From Pseudomonas antarctica (GTDB lineage Bacteria > Pseudomonadota > Gammaproteobacteria > Pseudomonadales > Pseudomonadaceae), in NCBI RefSeq assembly GCF_001647715.1, contig NZ_CP015600.1, forward strand, positions 5,580,001 to 5,644,000: a DNA stretch of 64,000 nt, in the 5' to 3' direction. Shown here piece after piece: positions 17,514 to 25,793 of the stretch (positions are counted from its first letter, which is position 1; each line of letters begins with the position of its first letter). The position numbers and the translations under genes are program-made. The notes under the pieces were generated by a model. That model had not been told where the DNA came from. It searched no databases and saw only the letters and a program-made list of their open reading frames with translations.

Positions 17514-17528
17514 GTTCGATAATCGAAC
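17514..17528. promoter_or_regulatory. PcaR/IclR-type operator-like palindrome upstream of aroQ
   Basis: GTTCGATAATCGAAC is a perfect 7-1-7 palindrome, centred 92 bases before the aroQ start. From memory it differs by one base from the PcaR operator of P. putida pcaIJ/pcaR (GTTCGATAATCGCAC). The inner GATAAT could serve as the -10 box, as I recall for pcaIJ. It suggests that the quinate genes respond to the protocatechuate pathway regulator. Confidence 0.65.
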
Positions 17529-17612
17529 ACATCCGCTGCCACTAATTGACCAAATTAACCATCCGGTACATTTTATCCCCACAACCAATAATAACTGTGG
17601 AGATCCTCCCCT

Positions 17613-18053
17613 ATGCCGCCCATCGTGCTGGTGCTCAACGGCCCCAACCTCAACCTGCTCGGTACCCGCGAGCCCGCTACCTACGGCCATGAAACCCTGG
17701 CCGACGTGGCTGCGCTGTGTGGCCGCAGCGCCGAAAAACTCGGGCTGAAAATCGAATTCCGCCAGACCAACCACGAAGGCGAATTACTTGACTGGATCCA
17801 CGGTGCCCGCGCCCGCTGCGCCGGGATCGTGATCAATCCGGCGGCCTGGACCCACACCTCGGTGGCGATTCGCGACGCACTGGTCGCCAGTGAAGTGCCA
17901 GTGATCGAAGTGCATTTATCCAATGTGCATGCGCGCGAGGCGTTTCGGCATCACTCTTTTGTCTCACCCATCGCCAAGGCGGTACTCGCCGGGTTTGGCA
18001 GCCACGGCTATCACCTGGCCCTGGAACACTTCAGCCACACCTTGAAGGGATGA
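17613..18053 (+). CDS. aroQ: Type II 3-dehydroquinate dehydratase
   Basis: Dodecameric enzyme that interconverts 3-dehydroquinate and 3-dehydroshikimate. The 146-residue length is typical. Motifs are [20 protein letters not shown] (with the catalytic Tyr), [32 protein letters not shown] and VEVHLSN-type [11 protein letters not shown] with the catalytic His before it. It precedes a quinate/shikimate-type dehydrogenase and lies opposite quiC, so this copy probably serves quinate catabolism rather than aromatic amino acid synthesis. GGAGATCC precedes the start. Confidence 0.93.
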   Translation: MPPIVLVLNGPNLNLLGTREPATYGHETLADVAALCGRSAEKLGLKIEFRQTNHEGELLDWIHGARARCAGIVINPAAWTHTSVAIRDALVASEVPVIEVHLSNVHAREAFRHHSFVSPIAKAVLAGFGSHGYHLALEHFSHTLKG

Positions 18054-18058
18054 GCCCG

Positions 18059-18913
18059 ATGAAACCGCGCATCCTCGCCGGCCTGATCGGCTCGGGTATC
18101 CAGGCCTCCCGCACCCCCGCCTTGCATGAGCAGGAAGGTGACGCCCAAGGCTTGCGATATTTGTACCGCCTGATCGATCTGGAACCACTGCAACTGAGCA
18201 TCAGCGCCCTGCCCGACCTGCTGAACGCGGCCGAGGTGATGCAGTTCACCGGGTTGAACATTACCTACCCGTGCAAGCAGGCGATCCTGCCGCTGCTCGA
18301 TGAATTGTCCGACGAGGCCCGGGGCATTGGGGCGGTTAACACGGTGGTATTCAAGGCGGGTAAACGCATCGGCCACAACACCGATTGCCTGGGGTTCGCC
18401 GAAGGTTTTCGCAGGAACTTGAATGACGTTGCCCGCCACCGTGTCGTCCAGATGGGTGCCGGCGGTGCCGGTGCAGCGGTGGCTCATGCGCTGCTGGCCG
18501 AAGGCGTGGAGCACTTGAGCATTTTCGACGTGGACGCCAGCCGTGCCCGAGACCTTGTGGATAACCTTGCGCAGCGTTTCGGGGCCAGTCGCGCCCAGGT
18601 CGGCAACCACCTGGAAAGCGCCATGGCCGAGGCGGATGGTTTGGTCAACACCACGCCGATGGGCATGGCCAAGCTGCCCGGCACGCCGGTGCCGCCTGCC
18701 CTGTTACGGGCTGAGTTGTGGGTCGCGGAAATCGTGTATTTCCCACTGGAAACCGAGCTGCTACGCAGCGCCCGCGCCTTGGGCTGCCGCACGCTGGATG
18801 GCGGCAACATGGCGGTGTTTCAGGCGGTGAAGGCGTTTGAGTTGTTCAGTGGCGAAGCGCCGGATGCGCAAAGGATGTTGGCGCATTTTCAGAGCATGAA
18901 CACCTCGCAGTAG
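18059..18913 (+). CDS. Quinate/shikimate dehydrogenase (AroE/QsuD-like)
   Basis: NAD(P)-dependent oxidoreductase of the shikimate dehydrogenase family, 284 residues. Substrate residues Ser17 and Thr19 (IQASRTPALHE) and catalytic Lys73 and Asp109 (ITYPCKQ, GHNTDCLGF) match the C. glutamicum quinate/shikimate dehydrogenase QsuD as I recall it. The nucleotide loop is MGAGGAGAAVAHAL. The ATG at 18059 has AAGGG nine bases upstream; the ATG at 18050 would leave no spacing. It is coupled to aroQ and would oxidise quinate to dehydroquinate and shikimate to dehydroshikimate. The biosynthetic aroE is presumably elsewhere. Confidence 0.88.
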   Translation: MKPRILAGLIGSGIQASRTPALHEQEGDAQGLRYLYRLIDLEPLQLSISALPDLLNAAEVMQFTGLNITYPCKQAILPLLDELSDEARGIGAVNTVVFKAGKRIGHNTDCLGFAEGFRRNLNDVARHRVVQMGAGGAGAAVAHALLAEGVEHLSIFDVDASRARDLVDNLAQRFGASRAQVGNHLESAMAEADGLVNTTPMGMAKLPGTPVPPALLRAELWVAEIVYFPLETELLRSARALGCRTLDGGNMAVFQAVKAFELFSGEAPDAQRMLAHFQSMNTSQ

Positions 18914-18928
18914 AAACCCAATTCAAAT

Positions 18929-19015
18929 GTGGGAGCGGGCTTGCTCGCGAAAGCGGTGTATCAGTCGCCGGAGGTATGGACTGATACTGCGCATTCGCGA
19001 GCAAGCCCGCCCCAC
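18929..19015. repeat. REPIN, GTGGGAGCGGGCTTGC type
   Basis: Inverted REP arms at both ends; the right arm lacks one T (CCCGCCCCAC). It lies between the convergent dehydrogenase and TetR genes. Confidence 0.9.
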
Positions 19016-19034
19016 ATCCGGTTCTGCGGTGTCC

Positions 19035-19700
19035 TCAAGCCTGCAGGTAACGCATCACCGATTCACAAATCATCTCGCGATGCCGCTGTTTGACGAGCTC
19101 ATCCGACAGCTCGATCTGAAAGATCTCACTGAACGTATGGCGATTGGACACTCGGTAAAAGCTGAATGAGTTGATCAGCAAGTGCACGTCCAACGGATTC
19201 AATCCTTGGCGAAATACGCCCATCTCAGCACCCCGCCGCAACGTAGCCCCCAACCCTTCGAGGATGTTGCTGTTCATTGCCTTGATCGAATCCGAGCGCT
19301 TTACGTACTCGGCGTTGTTGATATTTTCGATGCTCACAATGCGCACGAAGTCCACGTTCTGGTCGTGGTGATCAAAGGTGAACTCCACCAGCCTGCGAAT
19401 CGCTTCGCGCGGTTCCAGGGCCGTGAGGTTCATGCGGGTTTCCGTGTTGCGAATATCGCCGTAGAGCTTTTCCAGCACCTCGACGTACAACTGCTCCTTG
19501 CTGCCGAAGTAGTAATAGATCATGCGTTTTGAGGTGTGGATACGCTCAGCAATCGCATCCACGCGAGCGCCGGACAGGCCCTGTTGAACAAACTCGACGA
19601 TGGCTTCCTGCAGGATATTTTCGCGGGTCTTTTCCGGATTGTTCTTACGACTCTTGCGCGGTGCGTCTGACACCGCGGGGAGATCGGGACTCGAGGTCAT
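19035..19700 (-). CDS. TetR/AcrR-family regulator of the quinate cluster
   Basis: A 221-residue repressor-type protein. The N-terminal helix-turn-helix spans about residues 20-66 (NPEKTRENILQEAIVEFVQQ to SKRMIYYYFGSKEQLYVEVL). The C-terminal ligand domain holds TETRMNLTALEPREAIRRL. It lies 76 bases after quiC on the same strand, so it may be read from the quiC promoter and repress quiC and the divergent transporter gene. The ligand is unknown; quinate, shikimate or dehydroshikimate are reasonable guesses from context. Confidence 0.88.
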   Translation of the reverse strand: MTSSPDLPAVSDAPRKSRKNNPEKTRENILQEAIVEFVQQGLSGARVDAIAERIHTSKRMIYYYFGSKEQLYVEVLEKLYGDIRNTETRMNLTALEPREAIRRLVEFTFDHHDQNVDFVRIVSIENINNAEYVKRSDSIKAMNSNILEGLGATLRRGAEMGVFRQGLNPLDVHLLINSFSFYRVSNRHTFSEIFQIELSDELVKQRHREMICESVMRYLQA

Positions 19701-19776
19701 GGTGCGCTCACGGCCATTGTTATGCAGGCCATGATTATGGGCCGCGGCGCCCTCTGAAGGAAGCACCTGTCAGCCG

Positions 19777-21678
19777 TTACAACCGAGCCTGGCGTGCCGC
19801 GCCGCTGCGGGACTTGGCCATCGCTGCCAGGCGCACCGCCACGTTGGCCGCGCCATAACCGGCGTAGCCATTTTTGCGTTGGATGATCTCAAAGAAAAAC
19901 CGCCCTTCGAACGGCTCGGTGTAGACATGAAACAACTCACCGCCCTGGGCGTCACGGTCGTACAACACGTTGTAGTACGCCAGTTCGCTGAGGAACTCGT
20001 CGTCGAAATCAAACCGCGCCGCCAGGTCGTCGTAGTAGTTGAGCGGGATATCCAGCAACGGCACGCCCGCCTCTTTGGCGCGGCTCACCTCGGCGAAAAT
20101 GTCCGCACAGTCGAAGGCAATGTGATGCACACCCGAGCCGCGATAACTCGACAGCGCGTGGGAAATCGCGGTGTTGCGGTTCTCGGAAATATTCAACGGC
20201 AAGCGAATCGAACTGCAGCGGCTGCGTAACGCGCGGCTTTTTACCAACCCGTAGGGGTCGGGGAGCACCACTTCGTCATCGGCTTCAAAGTCCAGCAGGC
20301 TCTTGTAGAACAGCACCCAGCTGTCGAGGCTGTCGGCCGGCAGCGCCATGGCCATATGGTCGATACGCAACAGGCCGCCACTTGCGGCGGTGGCCGGTTG
20401 CAGGTTGAAGTCGGTGTCATAAAGCCCGCCTTCACTCGGGTCTACCAGGTAAATCAGGCTGCCGTCCGGCGCACGTACGGCCGCCAATTCAAGCTCGTTG
20501 GGGCCGACCAGTCCGCGATAGGGCTGGCCCTTGTAGGCCACCGCCCGCTCCAACGCTTTAGCGCTGTCCTTGACCCGAATCGCCGTGGCGCATAAAGACG
20601 GCCCGTGGGCTTCAAAGAAGTTATGGGCGAAGGAATAGGGTTCACAGTTGAGAATCAGGTTGATATCACCCTGGCGCAACAGGCTCACACTCTTGGAGCG
20701 GTGCTGCCCGGCCTTGACGAACCCCAGGCGTTCCAGCCAGTGGGTCAGCTTGGCGCCGAGGCTTTCATCCACGGCGAACTCGAGGAATTCGATGCCGTCG
20801 TATTCGCTGGCGGCCGGGGTTTCAAACAAAATATCCACCGGCGCAGCCGGTTGTTCCTGTGCCAGGCGCTGACGGGTTTTCTCTTCCAGGTACAGCAGCG
20901 AACGCAAGCCATCCGCCGCGTTCGCTCGGGTCGGCGCCGCGCGAAAACCATCATTGAAAATTTCCAGGGACAATGGCCCGGTGTAACCCGTCTTGATAAT
21001 CGGCGCCAGGAACCCTGCCAAATCAAATTCGCCCTGCCCTGGGAAACAGCGGAAATGTCGACTCCACTCCAGCACATCCATGGCCAGGATCGGCGCATCG
21101 GCCATTTGCACAAAAAAGATCTTTTCGCCGGGGATCTCGGCGATGGCGCTTGGGTCGCCCTTCAGCGACAGCGTGTGGAAGCTGTCGAGCAACACGCCGA
21201 GGCTTGGGTGATCGACCTGACGCACCAGGTTCCACACCTGCTGCCAGGTGTTCACGTGCTTGCCCCAGGCCAGTGCTTCATAACCAATACGCAGGCCACG
21301 GCGGCCGGCGTGCTCCGCCAAAAGGCCAAGGTCATCCAGTAGAATGCGTTCATCGCCCACGCAATCGGCCGAGGCATTGCTGCACACCAGCACCAGGTCG
21401 GTGCCCAGCTCCTGCATCAAATCGAACTTGCGCTCGGCGCGCTCCAGGTTGCGTGCCAGGCGATCACGGCGGCAGCCTTCAAAGTCGCGAAACGGCTGGA
21501 ACAACGTGATGGCGATGCCGAGGTCGGCACACATTTGTTTAACTTCCCGCGGGCTGCCGTCGTAATACAACAGGTCGTTCTCGAAGATCTCAACCCCATC
21601 AAACCCGGCGGCGGCAATGGCTTCGAGCTTTTCCGGCAGGGTACCGCTCAAGGAAACGGTGGCAATGGAACGTTGCAT
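19777..21678 (-). CDS. quiC: 3-Dehydroshikimate dehydratase QuiC, fused to an HPPD-like domain
   Basis: Converts 3-dehydroshikimate to protocatechuate. The 633 residues are a fusion. Residues 1-275 form a sugar-isomerase-like TIM barrel with metal ligands Glu134, Asp165, Gln191 and Glu239, the same numbers I recall for P. putida QuiC1. Residues 290-610 resemble 4-hydroxyphenylpyruvate dioxygenase with a His-His-Glu set (His441 in LRIDHMAMAL, His519 in GVHHIAF, Glu597 in FFFEIIQ). The second domain has no settled activity that I know of. GGGAG precedes the start at 21678. It is divergent from the transporter gene and completes the route quinate to protocatechuate. Confidence 0.93.
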   Translation of the reverse strand: MQRSIATVSLSGTLPEKLEAIAAAGFDGVEIFENDLLYYDGSPREVKQMCADLGIAITLFQPFRDFEGCRRDRLARNLERAERKFDLMQELGTDLVLVCSNASADCVGDERILLDDLGLLAEHAGRRGLRIGYEALAWGKHVNTWQQVWNLVRQVDHPSLGVLLDSFHTLSLKGDPSAIAEIPGEKIFFVQMADAPILAMDVLEWSRHFRCFPGQGEFDLAGFLAPIIKTGYTGPLSLEIFNDGFRAAPTRANAADGLRSLLYLEEKTRQRLAQEQPAAPVDILFETPAASEYDGIEFLEFAVDESLGAKLTHWLERLGFVKAGQHRSKSVSLLRQGDINLILNCEPYSFAHNFFEAHGPSLCATAIRVKDSAKALERAVAYKGQPYRGLVGPNELELAAVRAPDGSLIYLVDPSEGGLYDTDFNLQPATAASGGLLRIDHMAMALPADSLDSWVLFYKSLLDFEADDEVVLPDPYGLVKSRALRSRCSSIRLPLNISENRNTAISHALSSYRGSGVHHIAFDCADIFAEVSRAKEAGVPLLDIPLNYYDDLAARFDFDDEFLSELAYYNVLYDRDAQGGELFHVYTEPFEGRFFFEIIQRKNGYAGYGAANVAVRLAAMAKSRSGAARQARL

Positions 21679-21749
21679 GGGGCGACTCCCGGCAGTTGTT
21701 ATTTGCGGCAAATTATTCGCCCCTAGCCTACACGCAGCAATTAAAATGT

Positions 21750-21770
21750 ACGAACCGGTTAGTTTTTCGT
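21750..21770. promoter_or_regulatory. Candidate TetR operator between quiC and transporter
   Basis: The interval contains AACCGGTT (21753-21760, a perfect palindrome) and a spaced dyad ACGAA (21750-21754) with TTCGT (21766-21770). Its position between divergent quiC and the MFS gene fits an operator for the cluster's TetR regulator. The exact site is a guess. Confidence 0.4.
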
Positions 21771-21903
21771 GCGATTACCGAACACTATGCCCGTTTGGCG
21801 AATTGACGGTTTTTTAACCGCTGCGCACCATCGACGACGCAACCTTCAAAGAAAAAAAGACCCAGAACACACCATAAAAATTTCAAAAAACGGGTACGAC
21901 CTC

Positions 21904-23238
21904 ATGCCTCTGCAAAACTCCGCCCTGGCCGCGCGCCCGGGCAACCCGCACGCCGGCATCGGCGACAAAATCCGTGGCGCACTGGCCGTGGGTAAAACTC
22001 GCTGGGGCATGCTGGCCCTGGTGTTCTTCGCCACCACCCTCAACTACATCGACCGCGCCGCCCTGGGCGTGATGCAACCGATCCTGGCCAAAGAGATGAG
22101 CTGGACGGCGATGGATTACGCCAACATCAACTTCTGGTTCCAGGTCGGCTACGCCATCGGCTTTGTGCTGCAGGGTCGCTTGATCGACCGCGTCGGCGTG
22201 AAGCGCGTGTTCTTCTGCGCAGTGCTGTTATGGAGCCTGGCAACCGGCGCCCACGGCCTGGCCACCTCGGCCGTCGGCTTTATGGTGTGCCGCTTTATCC
22301 TCGGGCTGACCGAAGCCGCCAACTACCCGGCTTGCGTCAAGACCACACGGTTGTGGTTCCCGGCCGGTGAGCGCGCGGTGGCCACCGGTATCTTCAACGC
22401 CGGCACCAACGTGGGCGCAATGATGACGCCGATGCTGCTGCCGCTGATCCTGCATGTATGGGGCTGGCAGGCAGCGTTCCTGTGCATGGCATCGCTGGGC
22501 GCAATCTGGCTGGTGTTCTGGGGTTTGAAGTACTACAACCCGGAAGACCATCCAACGGCCAAACAATCCGAATTGGACTACGTGCAACAGGAATCCGAAC
22601 CGGAACAACCGAGCGTGCCTTTCAGCCGCATCCTGCGCATGCGCGGCACCTGGGCCTTCGCCCTCGCCTATGCGATGACCGCCCCGGTGTTCTGGTTCTA
22701 CCTGTATTGGCTGCCGCCGTTCTTGAACCAGCAATACAACCTGGGCATCAACGTGACCCAGATGGGTATCCCGCTGATCATCATTTACCTGACAGCCGAC
22801 TTCGGCAGCGTGGGTGGGGGGATTCTGTCGTCATTCCTGATCGGCCGTGGGATGAATGCGATCAAGGCGCGGCTGTTGTCGATGTTGCTGTTTGCCTGCT
22901 GCATCGTCGGCGTGATCATGGCGGCCGGCTCCAGCCAGTTGTGGGTCGCGGTGTTTGCGATCTCCCTGGCCATCGGCGCGCACCAGGCCTGGACCGCCAA
23001 CATCTGGAGCCTGGTGATGGACTACACGCCCAAGCACATGATGAGCACAGTGTTTGGTTTCGGCGGTATGTGCGCAGCCATCGGCGGCATGTTCATGACC
23101 CAGATCGTCGGCCATATCCTTACGGTGACGAACAACAACTACACCGTGCTGTTCACCCTGATCCCGGCGATGTACTTCATCGCGCTGACCTGGATGTACT
23201 TCATGGCGCCGCGCAAGATTCCTACCGTCGACGTTTGA
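21904..23238 (+). CDS. MFS transporter of the quinate cluster (ACS family)
   Basis: Anion:cation symporter-type transporter, 444 residues and about twelve membrane segments. It has the family block LNYIDRAALGVMQPILAKEM at the first helix and the motif GLTEAANYPACVKTTRLWFP in helix 4-5. Divergent from quiC with about 225 bases between starts, it most likely takes up quinate, shikimate or dehydroshikimate. The ATG at 21904 is chosen because the longer frame to 21769 adds non-family sequence. It runs to within one base of the convergent DMT gene. Confidence 0.88.
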   Translation: MPLQNSALAARPGNPHAGIGDKIRGALAVGKTRWGMLALVFFATTLNYIDRAALGVMQPILAKEMSWTAMDYANINFWFQVGYAIGFVLQGRLIDRVGVKRVFFCAVLLWSLATGAHGLATSAVGFMVCRFILGLTEAANYPACVKTTRLWFPAGERAVATGIFNAGTNVGAMMTPMLLPLILHVWGWQAAFLCMASLGAIWLVFWGLKYYNPEDHPTAKQSELDYVQQESEPEQPSVPFSRILRMRGTWAFALAYAMTAPVFWFYLYWLPPFLNQQYNLGINVTQMGIPLIIIYLTADFGSVGGGILSSFLIGRGMNAIKARLLSMLLFACCIVGVIMAAGSSQLWVAVFAISLAIGAHQAWTANIWSLVMDYTPKHMMSTVFGFGGMCAAIGGMFMTQIVGHILTVTNNNYTVLFTLIPAMYFIALTWMYFMAPRKIPTVDV

Positions 23239-23239
23239 C

Positions 23240-24118
23240 TCACCGACGCCGCTGCTGCCAGGCAGCGGCCAACCCACTCATGCAGATCACCCCGATGCCG
23301 ACCACCGTGGTCAAGTCGGGGGTATGGTTGAACACCAGCCAGCCCAACAACCCCGCAAACACGGTCTGGCAATAGCCGAACGGCGCCAGCAAGGCCGGCG
23401 CCGCGAAGCGGAAGGCCTGGGTCAACATCAAGTGCGCCGTCATCCCGCAGCTGCCCAGCGCCAGCATCAACACACCGTGCCACAGCGTAGGGAGCTGCCA
23501 GAAGAACGGCACCAGCGCGCTCATCACCAAGGTATTGCACAGGCCAGCGAAGAAGTTGCTGGTGGTCGGGGTGTCGTATTTGCTCAAGATGCGTGTGAGC
23601 AGTTGGTAGAAACAGAAGAACAGCGCCGAACACAGGGGCAGCAACACCGCCGGTGTGAACAACTCGCCGCCCGGGTGGATGATGATCAGCACGCCGATAA
23701 ACCCGCAGATCACCGCCAGCCATTGGCCACGCGTCACACGTTCACCGAGCAACGGTACCGAGAGCGCCGTCACCAGGATAGGCGCCAGGAAGTTCACCGC
23801 CGTGGCTTCCGCCAACGGGATGTAATGCAGCGCCGCGGTAAAGAACAGGCTCGTGCCCAACAGGCACAAGGCCCGCACCACCTGCATCCCCGGGCGCTTG
23901 CTGCGCAGCACACGCAAGCCCGATTGCGGCAGGAAGATCCCGGCCATCAGCAAGGTGTGCACCAGGTAACGCGCCCACACCACCATCACAATCGGATAGA
24001 ACCCGGCCAGGTACTTGGACAAGGCGTCGTGGCTGGAAAACAGAAACGTCGCCACCACAATCAGCAGGATGCCTTTGAAAGGATGGTTGACGCCGGAAAG
24101 GGGTGTGCTGACAGTCAT
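23240..24118 (-). CDS. EamA/DMT-family transporter
   Basis: Inner-membrane drug/metabolite transporter, 292 residues with ten predicted helices in two EamA repeats (first repeat begins FLFSSHDALSKYLAGFYPIV; the second near residue 155). Motifs such as IPLAEATAVNFLAPILVTAL and FRFAAPALLAPFGYCQTVFA are typical of RhaT/S-adenosylmethionine-type exporters. The substrate is unknown. It is tail-to-tail with the quinate transporter. Confidence 0.85.
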   Translation of the reverse strand: MTVSTPLSGVNHPFKGILLIVVATFLFSSHDALSKYLAGFYPIVMVVWARYLVHTLLMAGIFLPQSGLRVLRSKRPGMQVVRALCLLGTSLFFTAALHYIPLAEATAVNFLAPILVTALSVPLLGERVTRGQWLAVICGFIGVLIIIHPGGELFTPAVLLPLCSALFFCFYQLLTRILSKYDTPTTSNFFAGLCNTLVMSALVPFFWQLPTLWHGVLMLALGSCGMTAHLMLTQAFRFAAPALLAPFGYCQTVFAGLLGWLVFNHTPDLTTVVGIGVICMSGLAAAWQQRRR

Positions 24119-24317
24119 TTAATTCTCTTGCATGGCGGGCTGAACGCTGAGCACTGAACGCGGTAGCACTCAACCCGGTAATCTAGCAGCCGGGCCGAAG
24201 TCTGCCCCAAGAGCATAACCAAACACCGTGCGAACAGCGCACTAAATCACGGGATTTGAGTCCAACGCTGCACGTTAGCCCGCGCGTTGCACACTTTTTA
24301 ACCAAGGCCTTGCCGCT

Positions 24318-24734
24318 ATGAAAAAGACACTCTTTGTTCTTTCTGCCCTTGCCCTGCTCACCGCCTGTAACAAGGAACCCAAGGAAGCCCCGAAACCTGC
24401 GCCCGCCTCCGTGCAAGCCACGCTGGTACCGGCGACCCCGCCCACCGATAAATGGGTCGGCACGTGGATGGGCGTCGAAGGCCTGAACCTGAGCATCGCC
24501 AAGGACGACAGCATCGGCCGTGGCCACTACCTCCTCACCATGAAGTACGGCCTCGACGCCGACGACTCAGGCACCTTCAAGGGTGAAGCCAACGAAGAAG
24601 GCATCACGTTCACTCGCCCGGACGGCCCGCAACTGCTGCGCGCCGGCGACGGTGAAGCCACCGGCCTGAAATGGCTGGCGGATAAAAAAGACTGCCTGGT
24701 GGTCGATACCGGCGAAGGTTATTGCCGCGACTGA
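24318..24734 (+). CDS. Small lipoprotein of unknown function
   Basis: A 138-residue protein with a lipoprotein signal: MKKTLFVLSALALLTACNK, lipobox LTAC, lipidated Cys17. A Pro/Ala-rich linker follows (residues 20-45), then a compact domain beginning WVGTWMGVEGLNLSI that looks like a small beta-barrel. Asn after the Cys predicts transport to the outer membrane. It does not clearly form an operon with the peptidase 170 bases downstream. Function not known to me. Confidence 0.85.
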   Translation: MKKTLFVLSALALLTACNKEPKEAPKPAPASVQATLVPATPPTDKWVGTWMGVEGLNLSIAKDDSIGRGHYLLTMKYGLDADDSGTFKGEANEEGITFTRPDGPQLLRAGDGEATGLKWLADKKDCLVVDTGEGYCRD

Positions 24735-24905
24735 CCCGGTTTTGCTGACACAACTTTCATCTGGCGCCCGTGCCGACACCGACTGACAGCAGCGATACTA
24801 CGCAGCTCTCGTTACTTGTCGGACAGCCGGGCTGGCGCCATTCATACGCACCAACAACACTGTTCTGAAAAAAGTGTTCCACAGGTTTATCGAGAGGATT
24901 GCCCC

Positions 24906-25793
24906 ATGCTATGGAAAAAAGGCCGACGCAGCGACAACGTGGTGGATGCCCGCGATGACAGTGGAGGCGGTGGTGGCGGCATGCGTTTTGGTGGCGGCAA
25001 GGGCCTGAGCCTTACGGCGATTGTGCTGATTGTCGGCATCGGCTGGCTGACCGGCCAGGACCCGATGCAGATCCTCGGCCAATTGACCGGCCAGATGGAA
25101 CAAGCGCCCTCGGTGAGCACCCAATCGCAACAGGCTCCGCCGGCCAATGATCAGCAGGCTGACTTCGTCCGAGCGATTCTGGGGGACACGGAAGACACCT
25201 GGGGCCAGGTGTTCCAGGAAAATGGGTTGGCCTACAAGAACCCGAAACTGATTCTGTTCCGTGGCCGGGTGAATTCCGCCTGCGGTGGCGCCACCTCGGC
25301 CAGCGGCCCGTTCTATTGCCCAGCCGACCAGCAAGTGTATCTGGACCTGGATTTCTTCCGGGAAATGTCACAACGCTTCAAGGCCTCCGGCGAGTTCGCC
25401 CAGGCCTACGTGATCGCCCACGAAGTCGGGCACCACGTGCAAACGCTGCTGGGCATCTCGGCCAAGATCCAGGCCGCGCGCCAACAGGGCCGACAGATGC
25501 AAGGCGATGGCGGCCTGTTGGTACGCCAGGAGTTGCAAGCCGACTGTTTCGCCGGCGTCTGGGCCAACCGCGCGCAAAAACGCCTGAACTGGCTGGAGCC
25601 CGGCGATATTGAAGCGGCACTGAATGCGGCCAACGCCATCGGCGACGACCGTTTGCAGCAACAGGGTCAAGGGCGCGTCGTGCCAGACTCGTTTACCCAC
25701 GGCACCTCGGCACAGCGCGTTCGCTGGTTCAAAACCGGCTTCGCCCAGGGCCAGATCTCTCAATGCGACACTTTTACAGCGAAGAGTCTTTAA
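24906..25793 (+). CDS. YpfJ-type neutral zinc metallopeptidase
   Basis: A 295-residue membrane-anchored protein of the YpfJ (zinc metallopeptidase) family. A basic N-terminus with a glycine-rich stretch is followed by one membrane helix (LSLTAIVLIVGIGWLTG). The zinc site HEVGHH lies in AYVIAHEVGHHVQTLLGI with a downstream Glu in QELQADCFAGVWA. The CGGATSASGPFYCPAD segment is typical. The start at 24906 follows GAGAGGA. The next gene begins immediately after the stop with no gap. Confidence 0.92.
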   Translation: MLWKKGRRSDNVVDARDDSGGGGGGMRFGGGKGLSLTAIVLIVGIGWLTGQDPMQILGQLTGQMEQAPSVSTQSQQAPPANDQQADFVRAILGDTEDTWGQVFQENGLAYKNPKLILFRGRVNSACGGATSASGPFYCPADQQVYLDLDFFREMSQRFKASGEFAQAYVIAHEVGHHVQTLLGISAKIQAARQQGRQMQGDGGLLVRQELQADCFAGVWANRAQKRLNWLEPGDIEAALNAANAIGDDRLQQQGQGRVVPDSFTHGTSAQRVRWFKTGFAQGQISQCDTFTAKSL

